From the NCBI RefSeq assembly GCF_021228125.1, contig NZ_JAJQQS010000011.1:1-64000 (forward strand): DNA of 64,000 nucleotides, in the 5' to 3' direction. Every line of letters begins with the position of its first letter. Position 1 is the stretch's first letter. Positions 34,692 through 44,039 of the stretch are shown piece after piece. The notes under the pieces were generated by a model that was not told where the DNA came from, made no database searches, and saw nothing but the letters and a program-made list of their open reading frames with translations. Source of the DNA: Streptomyces albireticuli. Its GTDB lineage: Bacteria; Actinomycetota; Actinomycetes; Streptomycetales; Streptomycetaceae. A program made the translations under genes and the position numbers.

Positions 34692-34706
34692 CTGACATCC
34701 AGTCAG
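34692..34706. promoter_or_regulatory. perfect cluster operator, ligase side
   Basis: CTGACATCCAGTCAG, 18 bp upstream of the ATG of the AMP-forming ligase, in the same divergent region as the site at 34614. Confidence 0.8.
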
Positions 34707-34724
34707 GTCAAGTCGGGAGCCCTC

Positions 34725-36314
34725 ATGACCGGTACCGCCGACGACCTCGCCGCCTCCCGGACGCTGTGGGAGCTGCTCGACCGCCGCGCCGCCCGCACCC
34801 CCGGCGCCCTAGCGCTCGTCCAGGCCGACGACCCCGGGCCCGACGGCGCCGACCGGAGCCTGACCTTCGGCGCCCTGCGGGACCGCGCGGAGCGGGTCGC
34901 GGCGGGCCTGCACGGACTCGGCGTGCGGCCCGGTGCCCGGGTCGCCTGGCAGCTGCCGACCCGCCTCGAAACGGTCGTCCTGACCTTCGCGCTGGCCCGC
35001 CTCGGAGCCGTGCAGACCCCGCTCATCCCCTACTACCGCGACCGGGAGGCCGGCCACGCGCTCCGGGCCACCGGGGCGGGCTTCTTCGCCGTGCCCGGAG
35101 TGTGGCGGGGCTTCGACCACACGGCCATGGCCTTCCGGCTGGCCCTCTCCCTCCCGTCCCCGCCCCTGGTGTTCACCGCCTACGACACCCTCCCCGAGGG
35201 GAACCCGGCGGTCCTTCCGGCGCCGCCCGCCGAGGGCACCTCCGTGCGCTGGATCTACTGGACCTCCGGCACCACCTCGGACCCCAAGGGAACCCTCCAC
35301 ACCGACCGCGGCCTCATCGCCGCGGGCGCCTGCCTCGCCCGCGCCCTGCGCCTCACCCCGGACGACGTCGGATCCATGGCCTTCCCGTACGCACACGTCG
35401 CGGGGCCCGACTACACGGTGATGCTGCTGCTGTGCGGCTTCCCCGCCGTGCTCATGGAGCACTTCGCGCTCCCCGGCTCCCTCGACGCCTACCGGCGCCA
35501 CGAGGTGACCGTCGCGGGCGGCTCCACCGCCTTCTACGCGATGTTCCTCGCCGAACAGCGCAAGGACCCCGGCCGGCCGCTGCTCCCGGCCCTCCGCCTG
35601 ATGGCGGGCGGCGGCGCCCCCAAGCCTCCCGAGCTGTACCACCGGGTCGTCCGGGAGCTGGGCTGCCGGCTCGTCCACGGATACGGGATGACCGAGGCGC
35701 CGATGATCACCATGGGCGATCCGGACGACACCGACGCGCACCTGGCGGGGACCGAGGGGCGGCCGCCGGAGGGCATGGAGATCCGTGTGGTCGACGGGAC
35801 GACCGGTCTGCCCGTACCCGCGGGGACGGACGGGCACGTCCGGCTGCGCGGCGAGGCGGTCTGCCGGGGCTATCTCGACCCGGAACAGCACGCCGGCGCC
35901 TTCGACGACGAGGGCTTCCTCATCACCGGGGACCTCGGCCGTCTCACCGACGACGGATACCTCGTCCTCACCGGCCGCGCGAAGGACGTCATCATCCGCA
36001 AGGGCGAGAACATCTCCGCGCAGGAGGTCGAACGGCTCCTCCACGGGCACCCCGGCGTGGCGGACGTCGCCGTCATCGGTCTCCCCGACGAGGTGCGCGG
36101 TGAAAGGGTCTGCGCGGTCGTCCAGCAGCCGGCCGGGGCCCCGCCGCTCACCCTTACGGACGTCGCCGCCTTCCTCCGGGAGGCCGGTCTGTCCGTGCAC
36201 AAGGTGCCCGAGCAGCTGGAGCTGGTCGACGCGCTGCCCCGTAACGAGACGCTCCGCAAGGTCCTCAAGTACAAGCTGCGGGAGCGCTACGGCCCCGGGG
36301 ACGCGGCCCGCTGA
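34725..36314 (+). CDS. AMP-forming acyl-CoA ligase (cyclohexanecarboxylate-CoA ligase-like)
   Basis: This 529-residue ANL ligase has YWTSGTTSDPKGTLHT, GYGMTEAPMITMG, GFLITGDLGRLTDDGYLVLTGRAKDVIIRKGENISAQEVE and a C-terminal RNETLRKVLKYKL segment in which the usual G before KVLK is R. The overall sequence is closest in memory to cyclohexanecarboxylate-CoA ligases. It gives the cluster a second entry point for a free acid. It converges, 1 bp apart, on the pseudokinase gene. Confidence 0.85.
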   Translation: MTGTADDLAASRTLWELLDRRAARTPGALALVQADDPGPDGADRSLTFGALRDRAERVAAGLHGLGVRPGARVAWQLPTRLETVVLTFALARLGAVQTPLIPYYRDREAGHALRATGAGFFAVPGVWRGFDHTAMAFRLALSLPSPPLVFTAYDTLPEGNPAVLPAPPAEGTSVRWIYWTSGTTSDPKGTLHTDRGLIAAGACLARALRLTPDDVGSMAFPYAHVAGPDYTVMLLLCGFPAVLMEHFALPGSLDAYRRHEVTVAGGSTAFYAMFLAEQRKDPGRPLLPALRLMAGGGAPKPPELYHRVVRELGCRLVHGYGMTEAPMITMGDPDDTDAHLAGTEGRPPEGMEIRVVDGTTGLPVPAGTDGHVRLRGEAVCRGYLDPEQHAGAFDDEGFLITGDLGRLTDDGYLVLTGRAKDVIIRKGENISAQEVERLLHGHPGVADVAVIGLPDEVRGERVCAVVQQPAGAPPLTLTDVAAFLREAGLSVHKVPEQLELVDALPRNETLRKVLKYKLRERYGPGDAAR

Positions 36315-36315
36315 G

Positions 36316-39234
36316 TCAGCGGACCCGGTAGGTGGCGGTGGCCTGGTCGAAATAGCCGTCCACCGTGCGCTGTTCGTTCATCGGGCCGATGACCTGGAGC
36401 ACGTGGTAGGCGCCTTCCAGGAGCATCGCGGAATTGCGGACGTAGACCTGACGGCCGCTGCTGTCGTTCCAGTTGAAGGAGCCCTCCGCGGACGCCGTCC
36501 GGCCGACGTCGATGCGGCGCAGGCCCGAGGCACCGGACCAGGAAGAGGTTCGGTACGCCTCCAGCTCGGGCTCCTTGTTCTGCTGGTAGGCCATCGGGTC
36601 GGTGCCGAACTCCGCCGTCTTGTCCCGGCCGGGCACGACGATCAGCTGGATGTCTCCGCCGGCGTAGACGACCTGGCCGCGGTCGTTCTCACCGCGGCGC
36701 TGCCAGTCCTTGGCGACGGCCAGGGTGAAGCCCTTGGGGTCCTGACGCAGGGTGAAGCCCTTCGCCACCTCTCCGCCCTCGGCGGCCGGCGCCTCGGCGG
36801 GCCCCGCGGGCGAGGGCCGGCCCGCTCTCCCGGCGGTGGCGGGCGCGCTGGGCGCCGCGCTCATGACCCCGGCCACCCCGGTGCGCTCGGTGGCCTCGTC
36901 GCCCGTGTCGCCGTCGGCGCCCGGCATGAACAGGAGGGCGTAGAGCACCGCGCCGATCAGGAGGAGCAGGATCAGCCCGAGCATCAGCCGGCCCAGGCTG
37001 CGGGGGCCCCGCCGGGTGCGCACGTGCTGCTCCTGGAGGTGCCCCGTCGTATGGGCCCGGACGCGCGGCTGCACCTGATCCTTGGCGGATCTCTTGTGCC
37101 GGCCGTGCGCGTGCGCGGAAGCCGTCCCGGCGGAGTCCGCCGGAGCGGCCGCGCGGGGGCGTCTGCGGCGCACCAGTTCGCCCTTACGGCGGACGATGGG
37201 CAGCCGGTGCTGGTCGGCGGGCGCGCTCGGCCCGATCGAGGGCACGGTGACCGTACGGCTGCCGATCTCCGGCTCCGGGGCCGACCGGATCAGGGACCGG
37301 AGCCAGCCGCGGAGCTCCTCGAACTCCGGTCGCTCGGCGGGATCCTTGCGCATCAGCGACTCGACGACGGGCCGCAGCGCACCGCACTCCTCGGCGTACG
37401 CGGGCGGCTCGGCGCACACGACCTGGACGAGCTCGGCGACGCTCTCCTCCGGGTACGGGGCGTGGCCCTGCACCACGCGGAAGAGCAGGGCGCCGAGCGC
37501 CCAGAGGTCGGCGGCGGGGCCGACAGGGGGGGCGAGCTGCCAGCTCTCCCGCACCGGCCACGCCTGCTCCGGCGCCCACCGCTCGGTGACGGCCCCGACG
37601 ACGGCCATGCGCGCCTGCCGGGCCCGCTCGGCGGCGAGCCCGCTCGCCGGCCGGCCGTCGCCGTCCCAGCGGGCGGAAGGGCCGGACGGACCGGATGCCC
37701 CGCTCGGCGACGACGACCCGGCCTGCCCCGCACGGGCGTTCGCCCCGGAGGGGGCGGCGGGAGGGGGCACGTCGACGGAGACGTGCCCTGTGTACAAGGG
37801 AGAGGAGGGAGGGGTAGTGCCGCTGGGAGGGGCCGGGGTGGCGCCCGGGCCCGCGGGGGCACCGGGCCTCGGTGGCTTCCGGGGGTTCGAGCCCTTCTGG
37901 GAGCTCGGGGGGCGGGGGGCGCGGGACGGCGGGGGCATCGTCCAGGGGGAGGGGGCGGGCGCCGTTCCGCTGGCGGCGCTGCCACCGCCCCAGGTGGACG
38001 CTCCCGTGGACGTGGCCGAGCCGCCCTCCACGGTCGCCCGGGCGGCGGCGCGGGCCCCCGCGCGGTACGCGGCGATGGCGCCCGCCCGTGCGGCGCGCGG
38101 GTCCTGCGTGCCGTCCCGTCCGTCGGCCCCCGCGCGAGGCGACCGGCTTCCGGACGGCGCACCGGGCGCGGGCGGGAATCCGCCGGCGGCGCCCTGATCC
38201 CGGTAGGCGGGCGCGCCGGACGCCCCTCGTGGTGCCCCGCCCGGCCCGGACGGCGAACCTCCGGGCCCGCCGGGCGGTGCCTGCCCCGGATCCTGCCTGC
38301 CCGGGGAGCCCTGGGACGCGCCTGTCCCGGGCGGCACCGCACCACTCGCCGGGCGGCCCGCACCGCTCTGCGCCGGGGCGCCCGCGCCCCGCTGCCCCGG
38401 AAACCCGGCCCCGGACGGCCTGCCGGCGCCCCCGGCCCCCGGCCCGGCGGCCGTACGCGCGCCCGGAGCGGATCCCGATCCGCCTGATCCCGGGCCGCCC
38501 GATCCCTGTGTACCCGGCGCCCGTGTACCCGGCGCGGGCTCCTGCATCCCCGCACCCGCCCCCGCCCCCGCCCCCGGGGACGTTCCTTCCGGTACGGGGT
38601 CGTAGCCGCAAAGCGCCTCCTCGGCGGCGCCGGCCGCCAGGCCGGTCAGTATGGCGCGGCCGTCGTCGCAGATGAGGACCGTGCGGGTGGTGATGTTCCG
38701 GTGGGTCCAGCCATGGGCGTGCAGGGCCCGGAGCGCGGTGAGGACGTCGGCGGCGACCTCCGCGGCACGGTGCGGGGAGAGGGTCCGCTCCGCGAGGAGC
38801 GCGGCGAGCGGCCGGGCCGAGACCAGCTCGCTGACGATCCACAGGCTGCCCGCCTCGGCGAACACGTGGAAGACCTGGTCCAGTCGGGGGTGGTCGGGGA
38901 TCCGCGCGGCGGCCGTCGCGGCGACCAGCGCGCGGTGCACGGCGGGGTCGGCGGACCCCTGCCCGCCACGACCCGGGGCACCGGCCGGCACACGGGCACC
39001 GGCGGCGGACCCGCCCGTCACACCCGTCATGCCCGTCACGTCCGCTGCGCCCGCCACACCCTCAAAGCCGACGACCTCCGCCTCGACGACCTCGGGCAGG
39101 GGTACCTGCCGGACGATGACCTCCTGCCCGCTGTAGGTGTCGAACGCCCGTGTCTCCACGAGCTCGAAGACATCGGACGGCGGCAGCGGAAGGCGGTAGC
39201 GGTCGGCGAGCACCCGTCCCGCGTAGTCGTCCAC
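36316..39234 (-). CDS. membrane-anchored Ser/Thr pseudokinase with long Pro/Gly/Ala-rich insert
   Basis: This 972-residue protein has a kinase-like fold that lacks catalysis: no GxGxxG or VAIK lysine (SGQEVIVRQVPLP), HRN-ITTRTV (178-180) for HRD-LKPxN, and LTGLA (196-200) for DFG. A low-complexity insert of ~350 residues follows. The C-lobe then resumes with RWAPEQ, ADLWALGALLFRVVQGHAPYPEE and RPEFEELRGWL. One membrane helix (LMLGLILLLLIGAVLYALLF) and a ~200-residue external domain end the protein. GTG 39234 is chosen since GGGGAGG lies just upstream; the preceding codon is GTC. It is next to an active kinase, its likely partner. A scaffold or sensor role is inferred. Confidence 0.8.
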   Translation of the reverse strand: MDDYAGRVLADRYRLPLPPSDVFELVETRAFDTYSGQEVIVRQVPLPEVVEAEVVGFEGVAGAADVTGMTGVTGGSAAGARVPAGAPGRGGQGSADPAVHRALVAATAAARIPDHPRLDQVFHVFAEAGSLWIVSELVSARPLAALLAERTLSPHRAAEVAADVLTALRALHAHGWTHRNITTRTVLICDDGRAILTGLAAGAAEEALCGYDPVPEGTSPGAGAGAGAGMQEPAPGTRAPGTQGSGGPGSGGSGSAPGARTAAGPGAGGAGRPSGAGFPGQRGAGAPAQSGAGRPASGAVPPGTGASQGSPGRQDPGQAPPGGPGGSPSGPGGAPRGASGAPAYRDQGAAGGFPPAPGAPSGSRSPRAGADGRDGTQDPRAARAGAIAAYRAGARAAARATVEGGSATSTGASTWGGGSAASGTAPAPSPWTMPPPSRAPRPPSSQKGSNPRKPPRPGAPAGPGATPAPPSGTTPPSSPLYTGHVSVDVPPPAAPSGANARAGQAGSSSPSGASGPSGPSARWDGDGRPASGLAAERARQARMAVVGAVTERWAPEQAWPVRESWQLAPPVGPAADLWALGALLFRVVQGHAPYPEESVAELVQVVCAEPPAYAEECGALRPVVESLMRKDPAERPEFEELRGWLRSLIRSAPEPEIGSRTVTVPSIGPSAPADQHRLPIVRRKGELVRRRRPRAAAPADSAGTASAHAHGRHKRSAKDQVQPRVRAHTTGHLQEQHVRTRRGPRSLGRLMLGLILLLLIGAVLYALLFMPGADGDTGDEATERTGVAGVMSAAPSAPATAGRAGRPSPAGPAEAPAAEGGEVAKGFTLRQDPKGFTLAVAKDWQRRGENDRGQVVYAGGDIQLIVVPGRDKTAEFGTDPMAYQQNKEPELEAYRTSSWSGASGLRRIDVGRTASAEGSFNWNDSSGRQVYVRNSAMLLEGAYHVLQVIGPMNEQRTVDGYFDQATATYRVR

Positions 39235-39427
39235 GACGCCTCCCCAAGCGCGCGATCCACCCCATCGCCCGAACACCCGTCAGCGCCGGTCGCACATCCG
39301 TCGCACACCTATGGCGCTGTCGGCGGCTCATGTTGCGGCGCTTCTCCCGGCTGCGCACGGTCCACGACAACTCACGATACGTGGCGAACCCACCCCTACG
39401 GGCCCGTACGGCTCAGTACGTCTCGGC

Positions 39428-40684
39428 TCAGTCCCCGCCGCCCAGCGCGAAGGCGAGGACGACGGCGACGACGATCAGCAGCACGACGAGCGCCGCGATC
39501 ACCTTCGTGCGGCGCGGGACGACCTCCATGACCGAGGCCCGCTCCCACGTCACCCGGTGGATGCCGGGCACGGCGGACGTCTCGCCCCGCGCGGGGCCGT
39601 GGGTGGAGTGCGCGGCGGCGGACACGCCGCTGCCCCGCGCGGGCTCGGCCGACGACGGCCCGGACCCGGCACCGGAGCCGCCGGCGCCCTTCGACGCCGG
39701 CTTCGAGGAGGAGTGCGGCGAGGCGGCCGGTCTCGACGGGGCCGCCGAGGGCTTGCCGGGCGCCGGGCGCTCCGGGATCACCGGCACCGCGATGGCCTGC
39801 GTCGCGTCCAGGTCCGGGGCGGGCGGCTTCGGCAGGCGCTCGTCGGGGGCGTTGACCGCGCCGTTCAGCAGGGCGCGCGCGCCCGCTTCGCTCAGCCGCT
39901 TCTCGGGGTCCTTCGCCAGCAGCCCGTACATGACCTCGGCCAGCGGCCCCGCGTTCTTCGGCGGGCCGAGCGGCTCCGTCATCACGGCCGTCAGGGTCGC
40001 TATGGCCGACCCCTTGTCGTACGGAGGGGCGCCCTCGACGGCCGCGTAGAGCAGGCCGCCCAGCGACCACAGGTCCGCCGGGGGGCCGGGCTTGTGACCG
40101 CGCGCCCGCTCCGGGGATATGTACGAGGGGGCGCCCACCAGCATGCCGGTCGAGGTGACCGAGGGGTCGCCCTCCACCTGCGCGATGCCGAAGTCCGTGA
40201 GGACGACGCGGCCGTCCTCGGCGATGAGCACGTTGGACGGCTTCACGTCCCGGTGCAGGATGCCCTGACGGTGTGCCGCGCCCAGCACGTCGAGCACGGC
40301 CAAGCCGACCTCGGCGGCCCGCCGCCACTTGAGCGGACCGTCCTCGCGGATCACGTCGGCGAGCGAGCGGCCCTCGATGAGCTCCATGACGATCCACGGC
40401 CGGTCGTCCTCGTGCACCACGTCGTAGACGGTCACGGCGCCGGCGCTGCGGATCCGGGCGATGGCCTTCGCCTCGCGCAGCGTCCGGGTGATGAGACGAC
40501 GCTTTTCGTCCTCGTCGATATTGGCCGGGAATCGCAGCTCCTTCACCGCGACCGTACGGCCCAGGGTCTCGTCGGTCGCCCGCCAGACCGTGCCCATGCC
40601 GCCCCGGCCGAGGACGTCCCCGAGGCGGTACCGCCCGGCCAGGAGGCGCCCTGCCGTGCCCTGCGTCTGCTCCGCCTCCGACAT
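39428..40684 (-). CDS. active membrane-anchored Ser/Thr protein kinase (PknB type)
   Basis: This 418-residue protein has intact motifs: GRGGMGTVWRA, VAVKELRFP, ILHRDVKPSNVLI, TDFGIA, GAPSYISPERA and DLWSLGGLLY. A ~130-residue Pro/Ala/Ser linker leads to a C-terminal membrane helix (KVIAALVVLLIVVAVVLAFAL) with almost no external part. ATG 40684 follows GAGGGGACGC. The pseudokinase gene lies 193 bp downstream in the same direction. From memory, a cluster of Ser/Thr kinases lies near glpD and guaB in S. coelicolor as well. Confidence 0.9.
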   Translation of the reverse strand: MSEAEQTQGTAGRLLAGRYRLGDVLGRGGMGTVWRATDETLGRTVAVKELRFPANIDEDEKRRLITRTLREAKAIARIRSAGAVTVYDVVHEDDRPWIVMELIEGRSLADVIREDGPLKWRRAAEVGLAVLDVLGAAHRQGILHRDVKPSNVLIAEDGRVVLTDFGIAQVEGDPSVTSTGMLVGAPSYISPERARGHKPGPPADLWSLGGLLYAAVEGAPPYDKGSAIATLTAVMTEPLGPPKNAGPLAEVMYGLLAKDPEKRLSEAGARALLNGAVNAPDERLPKPPAPDLDATQAIAVPVIPERPAPGKPSAAPSRPAASPHSSSKPASKGAGGSGAGSGPSSAEPARGSGVSAAAHSTHGPARGETSAVPGIHRVTWERASVMEVVPRRTKVIAALVVLLIVVAVVLAFALGGGD

Positions 40685-40799
40685 GCGTCCCCTCTGGCAA
40701 TCAGCTCTGCGACCAACCCACCCTGGCAGAGCCACCATTGTCTCTCATCCGCGGACCGGCGGAAGGCCAGGGTCCGTGGCACCCGTGGATGATGAGCCC

Positions 40800-42008
40800 A
40801 TGTCCACGCATACCGCCGCCCCGCGCCGGGCTCCGACCGCCGTCGCGCTGGCCTGGCTGACCTGCGCCGTCATGGCGCTGGCCGGGACGGCGTGCGGCAG
40901 CGGCGGCGACGGCGCGCCGGTCCGCTCTCCAGTACAGGACCTGGTTTCGCGCGGGACGGTTCCCGGCGCGGCGAAGCTGTCACAGGACGCTCATGGGGTG
41001 GCCGGTTTCCGTACGGCGGGTGTCGCCGATGTCCGTACCGGGCGCCGCATCGGCCTCACGGATCGCTTCCGTGCCGGCAGCGTCACCAAGACGGTCGTCG
41101 CCACCGTCGTGCTCCAACTCGTGGCCGAGCACCGGCTGGGCCTGGACGATCCGGCCGCCGCCCACCTTCCGGCGGGGACCGCCGCGCTCCTGCGTGACAA
41201 CGGGGAAAACAGCCACGATCGCGGCACGATCCCCGTGGGCGACACCCTCAGGAACAGTAACAAAAGCGCCGATAAAAGCGGCATCACCGTCCGTCAACTC
41301 CTGGACCACACCAGCGGACTGTTCTCGTACACGGACGACCGCGCCTTCCACCGCGACTTCTTCGGCGCGGGGTTCGCCGCGCACCGCTACGAGACCCACG
41401 ATCCCGGCACTCTGGTACGAACCGCCCTCGCGCACCCGCCGTACGCCCCTCCGGGTGCCCGCTACCGCTACTCCAACACCGACTACCTGCTCCTCGGCAT
41501 GGTCATCCGTCAGGTGACCGGGCACTCGTACGCCACCGAGGCCCGACGGCGCGTCATCGAACCGCTCCACCTCACGGGCACCAGCTTCCCCGGAACGCGC
41601 ACCGGGCTGCCCACGCCGCACGGGCGCGCGTACACGGGTTCCCGGGACGTCACCGAGCTCAATCCGTCCGCGGCGGGCGCCGCCGGAGAGATGATCTCGA
41701 CCCTCCCCGATCTCAACCGCCTCTTCGGCGCGCTGCTGGGCGGTGAGCTGCTGCCCGCGCGGGAGCTCCGCCTGATGCGGGACACGACGGCTTCCCGGGG
41801 GCGGTACGGGATGGGGCTGTATCCCGTACGGCTGCCGTGCCGGCGCACGGTGTGGGGCCATGACGGGGTGATCAACGGGTCCTATGTACGGGTGTTGGGG
41901 ACGGGGGGCGGGAGACGGGTGGTGAGTTATCGGGTGAACGGGGACGCGGGAGTGCCGGTGGGGGCCGAGCGGCGGTTGGTGCGGGCGGAGTTCTGTACGG
42001 GCAAGTAG
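40800..42008 (+). CDS. serine hydrolase, beta-lactamase/DD-peptidase (class C-like) family, lipoprotein or secreted
   Basis: This 402-residue protein has an N-terminal export signal (AVALAWLTCAVMALAGTAC, weak lipobox with Cys32). The catalytic SxxK is S94-V-T-K97 in RAGSVTKTVVATVV, and RYRYSNTDYLLLG supplies the YxN. The late WGHDGVINGSYV replaces a KTG box with HDG, as in D-alanyl-D-alanine carboxypeptidase or esterase types. It probably acts on peptidoglycan or a related substrate outside the membrane. It is divergent from the active kinase. Confidence 0.85.
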   Translation: MSTHTAAPRRAPTAVALAWLTCAVMALAGTACGSGGDGAPVRSPVQDLVSRGTVPGAAKLSQDAHGVAGFRTAGVADVRTGRRIGLTDRFRAGSVTKTVVATVVLQLVAEHRLGLDDPAAAHLPAGTAALLRDNGENSHDRGTIPVGDTLRNSNKSADKSGITVRQLLDHTSGLFSYTDDRAFHRDFFGAGFAAHRYETHDPGTLVRTALAHPPYAPPGARYRYSNTDYLLLGMVIRQVTGHSYATEARRRVIEPLHLTGTSFPGTRTGLPTPHGRAYTGSRDVTELNPSAAGAAGEMISTLPDLNRLFGALLGGELLPARELRLMRDTTASRGRYGMGLYPVRLPCRRTVWGHDGVINGSYVRVLGTGGGRRVVSYRVNGDAGVPVGAERRLVRAEFCTGK

Positions 42009-42094
42009 CAAGGGGGCAGCGCCTGCCGACGGCTCCCCCCCCGTCCCCGATACCGGGGCTCCGCCCGGCCCCCGGGCATCGGGAAGGGCCGCCC

Positions 42095-43801
42095 CTACAG
42101 CGGCTGGATGTCCGGAGCGCCCAGCCGGGCCGCGTCCGCCGTCAGGTCGTCCGGCTGGCGCTGCGACTCACGCTCCGCCTCCACCCTCTTCTCGTAGTGC
42201 TGGACCTCCTTCTCGATCTGCGCCTCGTCCCAGCCCAGGACGGACGCCATCAGCCCGGCCGCCTCCCGCGCGCTCCGCGTGCCCCGGTCGAACGTCTCGA
42301 TCGAGATCCGCGTCCGGCGGGTGAGGACGTCGTCCAGGTGGCGTGCGCCCTCGTGCGAGGCGGCGTAGACGACCTCCGCCCGCAGATAGTCCTCGGCGCC
42401 CGTGAGCGGCTCGCCCAGGGAGGGGTCGTCGGTGACGAGGGCCAGCACCTCGTCGACCATCGAGCCGTAGCGGTTGAGCAGGTGCTCGACACGGGCCACG
42501 TGCAGACCCGTGCGCTGGGCGATCTGGGCGCGCCCGTTCCACAGCGCCTTGTACCCCTCGGCGCCCACCAGCGGGACGTCCTCCGTGACGCAGTCCGCGA
42601 CCCGCTGCGCGAGGCCGTGCACCGCCTCGTCCACCGCGTCCTTCGCCATCACCCGGTACGTCGTGTACTTGCCGCCCGCCACGACCACCAGGCCGGGCAC
42701 GGGGTGCGCCACGGTGTGCTCGCGGGAGAGCTTGCTCGTCGCGTCCGACTCCCCGGCCAGGAGGGGGCGCAGCCCCGCGTACACCCCCTGGACGTCGTCG
42801 CGGGTGAGCGGCACGGCGAGCACCTCGTTGACGTGCTCCAGCAGATAGTCGATGTCCGCGCTGGAGGCGGCCGGGTGCGCCTTGTCCAGGTCCCAGTCGG
42901 TGTCCGTGGTGCCGATGATCCAGTGCCGCCCCCAGGGGATCACGAAGAGCACGCTCTTCTCCGTGCGCAGGATCAGCCCGGTGGTGGAGTGGATGCGGTC
43001 CTTGGGCACGACCAGGTGGATGCCCTTGGAGGCGCGTACGTGGAACTGGCCGCGCTCGGCGATGAGCTTCTGGGTGTCGTCGGTCCACACACCCGTGGCG
43101 TTGACGATCTGCCGGGCGCGGATCTCGAACTCGCCGCCCTGTTCGACGTCCAGGACGCGGGCGCCGACCACCCGTTCCCCCTCCCGGAGGAAGCCGACCA
43201 CGCGCGCCCGGTTGGCGGCGTCCGCGCCGTAGGCGGCGGCGGTGCGCACGAGGGTCGTCACATAGCGGGCGTCGTCCATCTGGGCGTCGTAGTACTGGAG
43301 CGCGCCGATCAGGGCGTCCTTGCGCAGGCAGGGCGCGACCCGCAGGGCGCGCTTGCGGGAGAGGTGCCGGTGGGTGGGCAGGCCGCGCCCGTGGCCGGAG
43401 GAGACGGACATGGCGTCGTAGAGGGCGACGCCCGAGCCGGCGTAGACACGCTCCCAGGCGCGGTGCTGGAGGGGATAGAGGAAGGGCACGGGCTTCACCA
43501 GGTGCGGTGCCAGCCGCTCCAGGAGCAGCCCGCGTTCCTTGAGGGCCTCGCGCACGAGCGCGAAGTCGAGCATCTCCAGATAGCGCAGTCCGCCGTGGAT
43601 GAGCTTGCTGGACCTGCTGGAGGTGCCCGCCGCCCAGTCCCGTGCCTCGACGAGACCGGTCGTGAGCCCCCGGGTGGCCGCGTCGAGCGCGGTACCCGCG
43701 CCGACGACACCGGCGCCGACCACCAGGATGTCCAGTTCCCGCTCCGCCATCCGGGCGAGCGCCGCACCGCGCTCCGCCGGACCGAGTGTCGCTGTCCTCA
43801 T
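42095..43801 (-). CDS. glpD: glycerol-3-phosphate dehydrogenase (FAD, respiratory)
   Basis: This 568-residue GlpD has an N-terminal FAD motif (ILVVGAGVVGAGTALDAATRG), SSKLIHGGLRYLE, NATGVWTDD, HLVVPKDRI, IIGTTDTDWD, GVYAGLRPLL and GGKYTTYRVMAKD, plus the helical C-terminal domain. It oxidises sn-glycerol-3-phosphate to dihydroxyacetone phosphate and passes electrons to quinone at the membrane. No glpF or glpK is adjacent. Confidence 0.95.
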   Translation of the reverse strand: MRTATLGPAERGAALARMAERELDILVVGAGVVGAGTALDAATRGLTTGLVEARDWAAGTSSRSSKLIHGGLRYLEMLDFALVREALKERGLLLERLAPHLVKPVPFLYPLQHRAWERVYAGSGVALYDAMSVSSGHGRGLPTHRHLSRKRALRVAPCLRKDALIGALQYYDAQMDDARYVTTLVRTAAAYGADAANRARVVGFLREGERVVGARVLDVEQGGEFEIRARQIVNATGVWTDDTQKLIAERGQFHVRASKGIHLVVPKDRIHSTTGLILRTEKSVLFVIPWGRHWIIGTTDTDWDLDKAHPAASSADIDYLLEHVNEVLAVPLTRDDVQGVYAGLRPLLAGESDATSKLSREHTVAHPVPGLVVVAGGKYTTYRVMAKDAVDEAVHGLAQRVADCVTEDVPLVGAEGYKALWNGRAQIAQRTGLHVARVEHLLNRYGSMVDEVLALVTDDPSLGEPLTGAEDYLRAEVVYAASHEGARHLDDVLTRRTRISIETFDRGTRSAREAAGLMASVLGWDEAQIEKEVQHYEKRVEAERESQRQPDDLTADAARLGAPDIQPL

Positions 43802-44039
43802 CGCTGCCTCCCGCTTGACCGCTCTCGCTGCCGTTCACGAAGACGCTGATCGCCGCCGCCACCACTGCCCGTGCCACGGGCAGGCACACGTTCCCCTTCG
43901 ATGCTGCCCCAGATCGGCCACTTTGGCCGCGCCGGCGACATGTGGACGCGAGCCACGCCGCGACAATCCCGAATAACAGTCATATATCCCCTTAACCTGA
44001 ACTAACTCGCTCGGCTCTCCGGGGAAGGACCGGCACGCC

